A DNA stretch of 41,013 nt from Phycisphaerales bacterium. GTDB taxonomy: Bacteria > Planctomycetota > Phycisphaerae > UBA1845. Position numbers and translations under genes: made by a program. Shown here piece after piece: positions 24,667 to 33,223 of the stretch. The DNA is taken from the NCBI GenBank assembly GCA_013140575.1, contig JABFSN010000142.1, positions 1-41,013 of the forward strand. The letters run 5' to 3'. Position 1 is the first letter of the stretch. The number at the start of each line of letters is the position of its first letter. Under the pieces are notes generated by a model. The model was not told where the DNA came from. It searched no databases and saw nothing but the letters and a program-made list of their open reading frames with translations.

Positions 24667-26145
24667 TCAGAATGTCCCGCCTTCAATCCAAAGCTTGGCA
24701 CCTTTAATATCCCCCGTCCATTTTTTCTCCTCCAAATAATCCGGCAATCCAGTCATAAGTGCCTGGACGCAACTCTCTGGAACCACGACGCCCATCGTGC
24801 ACCCAAACGATTTTGTCCCGTCTTCCTCGTTCCGACACTGGCCGTCCACGAGATAAAAGCTTGGATATTTATCTAGCGCCGCGGATTGCCTACAAATGTG
24901 GTCAATTTGATTGCACAGGCCAAAGAGCAAGCCTGCTTTATCTTCGAAGTGCCTAACCCGCAGACACACATACCCGTGCCCGCTGTTTCGCTTCACGGAT
25001 GGCGGCTGTTCTGAATTCGAGACGCGCGCCTCATGGACTCGAAATCTGGCGTCTCCAGGGCGCCACGAATACGCGGCAACGCCGTTTCCCCGTCCTTCCA
25101 ACCAGTTGTCCAATCTACGGTTAATTTCCTCTGCGGGCTGTTCCGGGGCGAGTGCTGCGAGCATGACTACGCTCTGCGCACCCATACCTCGGAAAGCAGC
25201 CTGAACTATGGGTAGTCGTTGCGGGTTCATCGCGTCAAATTCCAAGAAATGCGACAAGTCAGAGAATAGCTTTTGATCTTCGCTACAATGTGCGAGCAGG
25301 TACAGGTACTTGTACCCTTGCTCGATTTTGCTCTCGGGAACCCACTGTCCCAGGTCCACGAGTTGCTGAAGAAACAATTCTGTTTGTTGCGGTTCCCACG
25401 AATCCAGCGAGAAGGGATAGGTTTTGTATCTGTTTTCACTGCGGTTACTCAAATCCGCTCCTTCTTGGTCGGGGCCACGATGATGCGTTGTCATTGCGTG
25501 CTTGACGCAATCCTCGAGCCAATAAGGCCCTCGCCTAAAGTGATCGAGGATCGCGAATCGCTGTACGAGCTGGGGGCTGGCCGCTCGATCAACCTGTCTG
25601 TTCACTCTGACGCTATCGTATTGTGAGAGCTCTAATCCGGGAACTGCGGCGAGGATCGCTGCGAATCGCTGGAGGCGACGATCCGGTCCCTCCCCGGCGC
25701 TCGCGCTTCCGGCGCGCGTGTCAATGGATGACCGCCCGCTCCAGAATTGCTTAGTGACAGAAGGATCAAGCACGGAAGGGGGCGGCGCTTCGTTAACGAC
25801 GATGAGCGGGGCTGGCTCTTCCAAAGGATGAGGTCGCGTTCCGTATTTTTTTGGGTTAAAGGTTCGAAGTTCCTGGAGGGCACGCGCGCTTGCCTTACGG
25901 CTACAGAGGTACCGAAACGCCTCGTCGTTGGCATTAAACCGTACTTGGACGACACCCAACGGACCAAACTTGCGAACCCATGCCTGATCGACGCTTGGCG
26001 CGTCCAAGCGGTCTGCCTCGGCGCGGCCTGCGTTGGAATCCTTGCCCGCCTCATCCAGCAACTTCAACGCAGTCCAAAATTGGCGATCATGATCGTCACC
26101 TTGCACAGTCATGACGCCATACTTGCGGGAAGATTCTCTGGTCAT
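24667..26145 (-). CDS. Hypothetical protein, 492 aa, low-GC, family not recognised
   Basis: ATG 26145 has a strong AAAGGAG six bases upstream, so it is a genuine gene. I do not recognise a family. It has no signal peptide or transmembrane segment. A charged N-terminal part (~1-110, GDDHDRQFWTALKLLDEAGK) is followed by a Pro-rich linker (~108-150), a helical middle (~155-340) and a C-terminal alpha/beta part (~385-492) with several Cys (VCLRVRHFEDKAGLLFGLCN; FGCTMGVVVPESCVQALMTG). GC is visibly lower and codon use less biased than in neighbours, suggesting horizontal acquisition. The next gene downstream is the DUF5677 protein. A link to defence is possible but unsupported by any motif. Confidence 0.8.
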   Translation of the reverse strand: MTRESSRKYGVMTVQGDDHDRQFWTALKLLDEAGKDSNAGRAEADRLDAPSVDQAWVRKFGPLGVVQVRFNANDEAFRYLCSRKASARALQELRTFNPKKYGTRPHPLEEPAPLIVVNEAPPPSVLDPSVTKQFWSGRSSIDTRAGSASAGEGPDRRLQRFAAILAAVPGLELSQYDSVRVNRQVDRAASPQLVQRFAILDHFRRGPYWLEDCVKHAMTTHHRGPDQEGADLSNRSENRYKTYPFSLDSWEPQQTELFLQQLVDLGQWVPESKIEQGYKYLYLLAHCSEDQKLFSDLSHFLEFDAMNPQRLPIVQAAFRGMGAQSVVMLAALAPEQPAEEINRRLDNWLEGRGNGVAAYSWRPGDARFRVHEARVSNSEQPPSVKRNSGHGYVCLRVRHFEDKAGLLFGLCNQIDHICRQSAALDKYPSFYLVDGQCRNEEDGTKSFGCTMGVVVPESCVQALMTGLPDYLEEKKWTGDIKGAKLWIEGGTF

Positions 26146-26242
26146 GTGCGACTCCTTTCACCTCGCAAGAATTCGTCGCCGGCCGGACACTGCGAACCAC
26201 GCCCAAGAGGGACGACGAATTAGAGTCAAAAAATCAGTGCCC

Positions 26243-26692
26243 TCACGCCCCAATCGTCGCGCTGGCCGTTTCCGACCACCCGTGACACCCCGCCAAGACG
26301 CGTCGCTGCGCGACGGCGAGCTTCGCTCGCGACGGGTCGTCAAGGGCAGGCGGGCCTTTGTCGCCGCGGGTGGAGACCCAGCGGAGCATGTAGTGAGCGG
26401 TCTTGTTGCCGTCGGCACCGGCGTACTCGGCGGTGTAGGGGGTGCGGCTGTCCAGCGCCAGGAACGTACACTGGTTGGGATCGGTGGGGGCGGGGTCGCC
26501 GATCTTGACCCAGATTTCCGCGCCCATGACGCCCGTCCCGACCAGAAGCGGAGATTCCCGTCCGCCGATGACGTCCGACTCGACCATGGCGGAAGAGCCT
26601 ACAGGCGACGGGGCCGTAAGGCAATGGTGACGCGCACGAATTCCACCCCGGCTTTTAGGGTGTTTACCCCCATCCGAGAGCCCCGTCGCCAT
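26243..26692 (-). pseudogene. Remnant of a planctomycete surface-protein gene (C-terminal end) with in-frame palindromic insert
   Basis: The frame ends with a recognisable C-terminal module: GAEIWVKIGDPAPTDPNQ, FLALDSRTPYTAEYAG, HYMLRWVSTRGDKGP, and finally WSETASATIGA. As I know the family, GP and WSETASATIG are adjacent. Here about 24 residues (PALDDPSRAKLAVAQRR...) separate them, encoded by ~72 bp with palindromes (GCGAGCGAAGCTCGC and CGTCGCGCAGCGACG, read on the minus strand). The N-terminal portion of the normal protein is missing and the first ~35 codons are unlike it. I regard it as a decayed fragment; a short expressed protein is not excluded. Confidence 0.55.
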
Positions 26693-26766
26693 CGTCCCGG
26701 ACCGTGCCGACCGGGTTCAAATCGCCGAAAACCGTGTTTGTTATCCCAAAACACGGTTTCCCCATT

Positions 26767-26934
26767 GGAGTGGACCGTCCCCGCCTGGGAGTGGAGGTTC
26801 CACCCCTCGGAGCGGAGCGGCTACGCCGCGGAGTGGATGACCCACCCCTCGGAGTGGAACCGTCACTCCCGGGAGTGGAAGCGCCACCCCTCGGAGTGGA
26901 CCAGCCACCCCCCGGAGTGGACCATCCCCGCCGA
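26767..26934. repeat. Eight 21-bp tandem repeats (GGAGTGGA-type)
   Basis: Units at 26767, 26788, 26809, 26830, 26851, 26872, 26893 and 26914 each begin GGAG(T/C)GGA followed by a variable C-rich 13-mer, often ending CACCCCTC. Because the unit is seven codons, several frames stay open. One gives a GV(D/E)xPPL heptapeptide repeat on the plus strand, another gives GVxxPLR on the minus strand. No start with a ribosome site supports any frame, so I list it as a repeat and not a gene. Confidence 0.75.
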
Positions 26935-26989
26935 GCAACGGACCACCCACTCCCACCGGTGGTCGACCCAATCCGAGCCGCGGACGGCC

Positions 26990-27092
26990 CGCTCAAGCGG
27001 CGGCGTGCCGTCGGCATGGCCACGCGAGCGTGGACCATGCCACCCCCCATGCTCAAGCGGCGAATCAGAACCCACCACGGGAGTGGTGGGCC
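26990..27092. repeat. Palindromic repeat block upstream of nfo
   Basis: GCTCAAGCGGCG occurs twice about 60 bp apart. Between the copies is the hairpin GGCATGGCCACGC/GCGTGGACCATGCC (27013-27041). After them comes the perfect hairpin CCCACCAC-GGGA-GTGGTGGG (27071-27090). The rest of 26935-27228 holds no credible gene. Confidence 0.55.
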
Positions 27093-27228
27093 GCAGGGGC
27101 GCGATGTTTGTCAGCGGCGGAGACCGGGCGTCCACGCGATTCGGCCCCGGACTTGCGTCCGGGGTTCTGAAACCGTTCGGCGAACCGACGGAATCGGCCG
27201 ACAGTTTCCAAATCGTAGCGCTGTCATG

Positions 27229-28140
27229 CTATTCCAACAACGCGCGGAGGCGCTTGAGGTTAAGGCGGTCGAAATCGGCGCCGCGGCCGTCCTTGCCTTT
27301 GGGGGTTTCGAGGATGCGCGGGACGTGGGCCAATCGTGGATCGCGGATGATGGGTGCGAAGCCGTTTTTGCCGATCCGTCCTTTGCCGATGTGATCGTGG
27401 CGGTCGAGACGGCTGCCGCAGACGCCTTTCGAATCGTTGACGTGCAGGCATCCGACGAGTTCCAGGAGAGCCAATGATGTCAGTTCGTCCATGAACGACG
27501 CATACGCCTTTTCATCGGAGATGTCATAACCGGCCGCGAAGACGTGGCATGTGTCGATGCACACGCCGATCCGACGCGGTGCGTCAACTCCGTCGATGAT
27601 CCGCGACAAGTGCCCTAGTTCGTGACCGATTGAGCTGCCCTGCCCGGCCGTCGTTTCCAGCAGCACCCGTGTCGTGAATCCGGGCGTTTTGCGGTGAGCT
27701 TGATTCAGCCCATCCGCGATCCGGCCAATGCCCGCGTCGACCCCCTCGCCCATGTGCGCGCCCGGATGCAACACCAGGCCGTCGATGCCCAATCGTTCGC
27801 ATCGTTTCAACTCGTCCACGACGGCCGCGATGCCCCGCGACCGGTTGGCCTCGTCCGGTGACGCCAGATTGATCAGGTAACTGGCGTGGGCGACAACAGG
27901 TGAAAGCCCGGTGCGTTCGGCCGCTTCACGATAGGCAGCGACCTGGTCGTCTTTTAACGCGGGCGCCGACCATTGCCGCTGGTTTTTGACGAACACCTGC
28001 AGGCATTCACAGCCGACGTCCGCGCCGGCGGCGAACGCATTTTCCAGTCCGCCGGCGACGGACATGTGCGCCCCGAATCGTTGTTTGAGTTCGATCGCTG
28101 AACCCGATGGGCGTATCGCGACCGCTCCTTTCCGAATCAT
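27229..28140 (-). CDS. nfo: Endonuclease IV (AP endonuclease)
   Basis: A 303-aa TIM-barrel enzyme of usual length. Zn-ligand regions are visible: GAHMSVAGGLENAF, VVAHASYLINLASP, LVLHPGAHMGEG, LLETTAGQGSSIGH, GVCIDTCHVFAAGYD, LHVNDSKGVCGSRLDRHDHIGKG and ILETPKGKDG. It cleaves the backbone 5' of abasic sites in base-excision repair. The ATG at 28140 has GGGAGGA immediately upstream. It stands alone, divergent from citrate synthase and downstream of the repeat-rich region. Confidence 0.96.
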   Translation of the reverse strand: MIRKGAVAIRPSGSAIELKQRFGAHMSVAGGLENAFAAGADVGCECLQVFVKNQRQWSAPALKDDQVAAYREAAERTGLSPVVAHASYLINLASPDEANRSRGIAAVVDELKRCERLGIDGLVLHPGAHMGEGVDAGIGRIADGLNQAHRKTPGFTTRVLLETTAGQGSSIGHELGHLSRIIDGVDAPRRIGVCIDTCHVFAAGYDISDEKAYASFMDELTSLALLELVGCLHVNDSKGVCGSRLDRHDHIGKGRIGKNGFAPIIRDPRLAHVPRILETPKGKDGRGADFDRLNLKRLRALLE

Positions 28141-28504
28141 CGCGTCCTCCCGAAATCGAAACAGTTACCAGACCTTGCAATCCTCCCAGTCGTTCTGCCG
28201 GACGGCCCGCCCCGACGCCTGCCAAACTCGTACTGGAAAACACCCGACCTATATAGGAACTCCCAAAAGGAGAACCGACGACAGGCTGTCATTCCGAGGT
28301 CGCCGAAGGCGGCCGGAGGGTTTCGCCGGATCGAGATGCTTCGCTTAAGGGGATCCTTCGCTCCGCCCATGATGACACATCCTGTTCGGTTTCCCGAGTC
28401 TGTGGGCCTACATAGTTCAATGGAGATCAACTTTAACGCGCCGCAACCTATCCCGCCCGTTGCCGGGCATGGGCCTTGTTATTTGCGACCGGAAAGGTAA
28501 CGTG
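28141..28504. other. Divergent intergenic region nfo / gltA
   Basis: About 364 bp. It holds a dispersed repeat at 28287-28377 and presumably promoters for both genes. I found no clean -35/-10 pair for either; TATATA near 28243 may be part of one for nfo. Confidence 0.4.
28287..28377. repeat. TGTCATTCCGAG-type dispersed repeat
   Basis: TGTCAT (28287-28292) and ATGACA (28372-28377) bound a 91-bp block with GCCGAAGGCGGCCGGAGGGT and GGATCCTTCGCTCCGCC. This resembles the widespread TGTCATTCCGAGCGAAGC-like intergenic repeat of bacterial genomes. Confidence 0.5.
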
Positions 28505-29836
28505 ATGACCGCACTGAAAGCCCCCACGCGAAAAGTGGAGCGTTCGAGAATGGCCAATAAAGCTACGCTGCATTACGACGGTCGCGATTACGAACTCCCG
28601 GTCATCATCGGAACCGAGGGCGAGAAGGCCTTGGACATCCGTGGTCTTCGTGACCAGACCGGGCTGATCACCCTGGACAGCGGTTACGGCAACACCGGGG
28701 CCTGCGCTAGCGAGATCACGTTCCTGGACGGCGAGGTGGGCATTCTTCGGCACCGGGGATACGCCATCGAGGACCTGGCCGAGCACGGTACGTTCATGGA
28801 GACGGCGTACCTGTTGATCTACGGAGATTTGCCGACGCGGGCCCAATACGACGCGTGGATCGTTGACGTCACCCGTCACACGCTGATTCACGAGAATCTG
28901 CGACACGTGTACCAGGGGTTCCCGCTGAAGGCCCACCCCATGGCCATTTTGTCGAGCATGTTGGTGAGCATGTCCGCGTTTTACCAGGACCAGTACAACG
29001 CCATGGACCGGGCCCATTCCGACATCACCATCCGCCGATTGCTGGCCAAGATTCCGACCATCGCGGCGTTTTCGTACAAGAAGTCGATCGGGCAACCGTT
29101 CATCTATCCCGAGAATCACCGCAGCTACGCCGAAAACCTGCTGCACATGTTGTTCGCCGTTCCGTGCGAGGAATCCAACGTGGACCCGGTGATGGCGAGG
29201 GCGCTCGACCAGTTGTTGATTCTCCATGCCGATCACGAACAGAACTGTTCAACGTCCACGGTCCGGCTCGTCGGGAGCAGCCAGGCCAATCTGTACGCCG
29301 CGGTGTCGGCGGCGTGTTGCGCGCTGTGGGGCCCGTTGCACGGCGGCGCCAACCAGGCCGTGGTGGACATGCTGGGCCGCATTCAGCAGGACGGCGGCGA
29401 CGTCAAGAAATACGTCGAACTGGCCAAGAAGAAGGATTCCAATTTCCGGCTGATGGGGTTCGGCCACCGCGTGTACAAGATTTTTGACCCGCGCGCGAAG
29501 ATCATCCGCGACGCCTGCGACCGGGTGCTGAAAAAGCTGGGGATCAAGGATCCCATGTTGGACATCGCCACCGAATTGGCCGAGGCGGCCCGCAGCGACG
29601 ACTATTTCATCGAGCGCAACCTGTACCCCAACGTCGATTTCTACAGCGGCGTGCTGTATCGCGCCCTGGGCATTCCCACGGACATGTTCACGGTCATGTT
29701 CGCCATCGGCCGGATGCCGGGCTGGATCGCGCAGTGGAAGGAGATGATCACGTCGCCGGACACGCGCATCGGACGCCCGCGGCAGGTGTACACCGGTCCG
29801 CCGGCGCGACCGTACGTGCCGATCGACAAGCGCTAG
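28505..29836 (+). CDS. gltA: Citrate synthase
   Basis: A 443-aa enzyme condensing acetyl-CoA and oxaloacetate at the entry of the TCA cycle. The active-site regions are intact: LHADHEQNCSTSTVRL, GPLHGGANQAVVDML, FGHRVYKIFDPRAKI and NVDFYSGVLYRALG. The size and N-terminal beta domain (ATLHYDGRDYELPVIIGTEG) fit the type I hexameric class. ATG 28505 has GGAAAGG upstream; ATG 28550 (MANKATLHYDG) is a possible later start. Monocistronic: a palindromic repeat follows the stop. Confidence 0.96.
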   Translation: MTALKAPTRKVERSRMANKATLHYDGRDYELPVIIGTEGEKALDIRGLRDQTGLITLDSGYGNTGACASEITFLDGEVGILRHRGYAIEDLAEHGTFMETAYLLIYGDLPTRAQYDAWIVDVTRHTLIHENLRHVYQGFPLKAHPMAILSSMLVSMSAFYQDQYNAMDRAHSDITIRRLLAKIPTIAAFSYKKSIGQPFIYPENHRSYAENLLHMLFAVPCEESNVDPVMARALDQLLILHADHEQNCSTSTVRLVGSSQANLYAAVSAACCALWGPLHGGANQAVVDMLGRIQQDGGDVKKYVELAKKKDSNFRLMGFGHRVYKIFDPRAKIIRDACDRVLKKLGIKDPMLDIATELAEAARSDDYFIERNLYPNVDFYSGVLYRALGIPTDMFTVMFAIGRMPGWIAQWKEMITSPDTRIGRPRQVYTGPPARPYVPIDKR

Positions 29837-29859
29837 CGGGTTGACGCGAGTGGTTTTTC

Positions 29860-29976
29860 GGGTGGCACGGGCAAGCGTACTCGCTTGCCCGTAGTTGCAT
29901 TCGCGGGGCTTTGCTTCGGTTTCAACCCGCAGGCACGCCGCACACGGTCAACGGTATACCGTTGTCCGTGCCACCC
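29860..29976. repeat. 117-bp palindrome-bounded element after gltA
   Basis: GGTGGCACGG (29861-29870) is mirrored by CCGTGCCACC (29966-29975). Inside are an 11-bp perfect stem ACGGGCAAGCG/CGCTTGCCCGT (29867-29892) and the palindrome CAACGGTATACCGTTG (29949-29964). It may end gltA transcription, although no T-run follows. The rest of 29977-30158 shows no gene. Confidence 0.55.
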
Positions 29977-30158
29977 GATCCGAGACTCGCGTACGAGCGA
30001 TGCACCACAGCGACGTGGCGGGTAAACGTAGCTTTCAGAATCCGGCGTGCAATCGGCACAACCGTGATTGCTTCCGTAATTGGGCTCCGGCAGCGCCACC
30101 GGAGTTTTGATTCGGCGACGTCTCGGTTTCACATCGCGAAGGATCGGCGAATCGTTGT

Positions 30159-30186
30159 TTGACACCCCGATGACTCGCGCTATACT
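30159..30186 (+). promoter_or_regulatory. Promoter of the lptD-like gene
   Basis: TTGACA (30159-30164), 16-bp spacer, TATACT (30181-30186): the best sigma-70 match in the window. Transcription would begin near 30193, about 80 nt before the first candidate start. Confidence 0.72.
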
Positions 30187-30274
30187 GCGCTCGGCGCGGA
30201 TGCCGACGGCGCGGCGGCGCGATGCCAATTGACCGATCAATCGGATTCCTGCATCCGAACCGGAACCGGCGGAG

Positions 30275-33223
30275 ATGTCGATCAGCCTGTGGCGACAGTC
30301 GTGGCATGGGCTTGCGGTGCGGATGGACACGGGTAAGACGCCCGTGCCACGGGGCGGCACGCCAACCGGGATGGTCTGTTTGATCGCCGGGCTGGCATTC
30401 TCGGCCGTGGCGTCGGCGCAGCCGCCGGTGCCGCTGTCCGATCCGGTGTCGACGCCGCTCCTTCCGCCGGACATTCTCCCGCATGACGTGGCGATCGACG
30501 CACAACTGGCGTACGCATGGGCGGCCGACGACGGCGAGCAAATCGTTCACGGCGTCGGCGATTTCAAGATGCGCGTCGGGGGCCGGTTGATCAGCGCCGA
30601 GCAGGCCGTCGTCTGGATTTCAAACGCACAGCACGAAAACCGGCCCTATCGGCATTATGAGTTGTTCCTGTTTCACGATGCGCGGATCGTGGAGTCGGGC
30701 GGCACCGTGACCGAAGGTCCGGTGCTGTTCGTGACGGTCAACGGAACGGGGGAACTGTCCCTGTCGGCCGATCGGAAGGCGTTTGCGTCGTCCGCCGACA
30801 CCACGGTCTATCAGGACGCTATCCGCGTTCGACAGGCCATGCGGGCCGGCGTGGCCGGCGCCCCGGGTGAGCCGCGTACGGTCATCGCGTTGCCGCGGGA
30901 AGATCGCGGGGCGCTGCCGCCGCCGGAACTGGTCTATTCCGGCCAGGACGCGAAGTTGTCCACATTGGACGACGGTCGGCGAGTGGTCACGATTCTGGGG
31001 CAGGTGCATTTGTTCCGCGGCGAAAGCGGCACGGGCGATGCCGTAGCGGGGACGTTGGAACTGCGCGCCGACAGCGCGGTCCTGTTTCTGGCGCCGACCG
31101 ATCAGGACGCCGACGCATGGATGCCGCTCCTGCGACCGGGGGACGAAACCGCATTTGACCCGGCCGCCGCGGGCGGTTCGGTCGAGGGCGTCTATCTGGA
31201 GGGTGATGTGCGGATGACGTTCGGCGAGCGGAACGTGCGCGCCGACCGGCTGTATTACGATCTGGCGAACGAACGGGCGATCCTACTGGACGCGGTGATG
31301 TTCGCCATGCTGCCGGATCGGAACCTGCCCATTTACATTCGCGCGGCGGAAATCCGGCAGTTGTCGTCGCGCGCTTATTCCGCCGACCACGCCCGTTTGT
31401 CGACCAGCGAATTCTACACGCCACACTACCACGTCGGCGCCGGGCGAATCGAAATCGTCGATCGCACGCCGCGGGCGTTGACCGGCGAGCGCGTGGGATT
31501 GAGCCGGGCGGCGTTCGACATCCGTGACGCGGCGTTTCACCTATACAACACGCCGTTGCTGTATTGGCCACGGGCGCGGGGAAACGTCAGCCGGGGCGAT
31601 TCGGCGATCCGCGGAGTCAGCGTGGGCGCCGACGGCGATTTCGGCGCGTCGGTGGAAACCGAATGGGATCTGTTCAATCTGTTGAGCCTGGAAGCGCCGG
31701 TGGGATACACCGCCGACCTGCTGCTGGACTATTTCTCGAAACGCGGACCGGCCGCCGGCCTGAACATGGACTGGGAGACCGACAATTCGTTCGGGCTGTT
31801 CCGCGGCTATCTGATTGACGATCACGGCGACGATAACCTGGGCGATTTCCGCGACAACCGGCGCGACGACGACGTCCGCGGCCGGGGGACGCTGCGTCAC
31901 CGGCAATACCTGCCGGACGACTGGCAGTTGACCGTCGAGGCGTCCTACTTCAGCGATCGGACGTTTCTCGAGGAATACGACGAACGGGAATTCGACGAGG
32001 AAAAGGAACAGGAAACGCTCTTTTCGCTGAAGCGGCAGCAAGACAACTGGGCGTTTTCGGCTGTCGCGCAGGCGCGATGGAACGATTTTTACACGCAGAC
32101 GGAGCGGATGCCGGATTTCAGTTTCCACCTGGTGGGCGAGCCGCTGGGCGACGTGGCCACCTGGTACAGCGAGAATCGCGCCGGGGTGGTTCGACGGCGG
32201 GCGGCGGAAAAAGAGTTTTTCATATGGCTGCGGGAGGGTTCGGACGGGCCGTCGTCGGGGGCAACCGCGCGCGTCGACAGCCGGCAGGAGATTACGCTTC
32301 CGTTGCATTGGGGCGACGTCAACGTGGTGCCGTTCGTGGCCCTGCGGGGGACGGCGTGGGACGATTCGCCGACCGGCGGCGGATTGTCTCGAGGATTCGC
32401 CATTTACGGCCTGCGGAGTGCCATGTACCTGTCACGCGTCTACCCGGACGTCGAAAGCGAAATGTGGGACATTCACGGTCTGCGGCACGTCATCAAGCCG
32501 GAAGTAGTCGCGTGGGGATCGCACGCGAACCGCGAAGCGGACGATGTGTACGCGTTCGATTCGTCCGTGGAGGGCATTGACGATTTCGACGGGCTGAAAG
32601 TGGGCGTCGAGCAGCGCTGGCAGACCAAACGCGGCCCGGCTGACGCCCGCCGGATCGCGGACTGGATCACCTGGGACGTGGAAATGGGATTGTTCAACGA
32701 TCCGTCGGGCGACGCCATCACCAACGGTTTCGTTTCGTATTCGCGCCCGGAAAACAGCATCGCCCGCAATTTCGTCAACTCGTCGCTGATCTGGCGGGTC
32801 AACGACGCCACCGCATTGGGCAGCGAAGTCAATTACGACATGAACGACGGCAACGTGGATATTTTCAATCTGTCGCTGGCCGTCGAACGCTCGCCGCGAT
32901 TCAGCTACCTGCTGGCGTACCGGTTCATCGAAGAGCAGGATTCCAACCTGCTGGAATTCGGCGTGAATTACAAGATCGACGAGAAGCACACCATCGCCGT
33001 CCGCGAGGATTTCGACCTTGACCGCGGCGACACGCTCGATTTCACCATCGCCTACATCCGCAAATACCCGCGCTGGTTCGTGGCGGTGATGTTCGAACTG
33101 GACGAGGCCGAGGACAACGCCGGCGTTTCCATCGCCATCTGGCCCGAAGGTCTGCCCCGCGCGGCGCTGGGCTCGCGGCGCTTCACCGGCGTCGCCAATT
33201 CAGTGGCCATGGGTCGGGATTAG
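30275..33223 (+). CDS. lptD: LPS-assembly protein LptD-like outer-membrane protein
   Basis: A 982-aa protein. A hydrophobic signal (VCLIAGLAFSAVASAQ) is followed by an OstA/LptA-like periplasmic part with LEGDVRMTFGERNVRADRLYYD (~308-330) and a long C-terminal half of short amphipathic strands with many Asp, Trp and Tyr, as in LptD beta-barrels. LptD inserts lipopolysaccharide in the outer leaflet. Start: ATG 30275 gives a 32-residue n-region, part of which (residues ~17-28, MDTGKTPVPRGG) is encoded by a dispersed repeat; ATG 30323 or 30371 are alternatives. The stop TAG overlaps the convergent esterase stop. Overall similarity to LptD is at domain level, so the symbol is provisional. Confidence 0.72.
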   Translation: MSISLWRQSWHGLAVRMDTGKTPVPRGGTPTGMVCLIAGLAFSAVASAQPPVPLSDPVSTPLLPPDILPHDVAIDAQLAYAWAADDGEQIVHGVGDFKMRVGGRLISAEQAVVWISNAQHENRPYRHYELFLFHDARIVESGGTVTEGPVLFVTVNGTGELSLSADRKAFASSADTTVYQDAIRVRQAMRAGVAGAPGEPRTVIALPREDRGALPPPELVYSGQDAKLSTLDDGRRVVTILGQVHLFRGESGTGDAVAGTLELRADSAVLFLAPTDQDADAWMPLLRPGDETAFDPAAAGGSVEGVYLEGDVRMTFGERNVRADRLYYDLANERAILLDAVMFAMLPDRNLPIYIRAAEIRQLSSRAYSADHARLSTSEFYTPHYHVGAGRIEIVDRTPRALTGERVGLSRAAFDIRDAAFHLYNTPLLYWPRARGNVSRGDSAIRGVSVGADGDFGASVETEWDLFNLLSLEAPVGYTADLLLDYFSKRGPAAGLNMDWETDNSFGLFRGYLIDDHGDDNLGDFRDNRRDDDVRGRGTLRHRQYLPDDWQLTVEASYFSDRTFLEEYDEREFDEEKEQETLFSLKRQQDNWAFSAVAQARWNDFYTQTERMPDFSFHLVGEPLGDVATWYSENRAGVVRRRAAEKEFFIWLREGSDGPSSGATARVDSRQEITLPLHWGDVNVVPFVALRGTAWDDSPTGGGLSRGFAIYGLRSAMYLSRVYPDVESEMWDIHGLRHVIKPEVVAWGSHANREADDVYAFDSSVEGIDDFDGLKVGVEQRWQTKRGPADARRIADWITWDVEMGLFNDPSGDAITNGFVSYSRPENSIARNFVNSSLIWRVNDATALGSEVNYDMNDGNVDIFNLSLAVERSPRFSYLLAYRFIEEQDSNLLEFGVNYKIDEKHTIAVREDFDLDRGDTLDFTIAYIRKYPRWFVAVMFELDEAEDNAGVSIAIWPEGLPRAALGSRRFTGVANSVAMGRD
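30318..30361. repeat. Dispersed CACGGG-type repeat inside the 5' end of the lptD-like gene
   Basis: GGACACGGGTAAGACGCCCG followed by TGCCACGGGG. The CACGGG/CCCGTG halves form an imperfect hairpin, and CCCGTGCCAC is shared with the element at 29860-29976. It adds codons near the signal peptide without breaking the frame. Confidence 0.5.
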
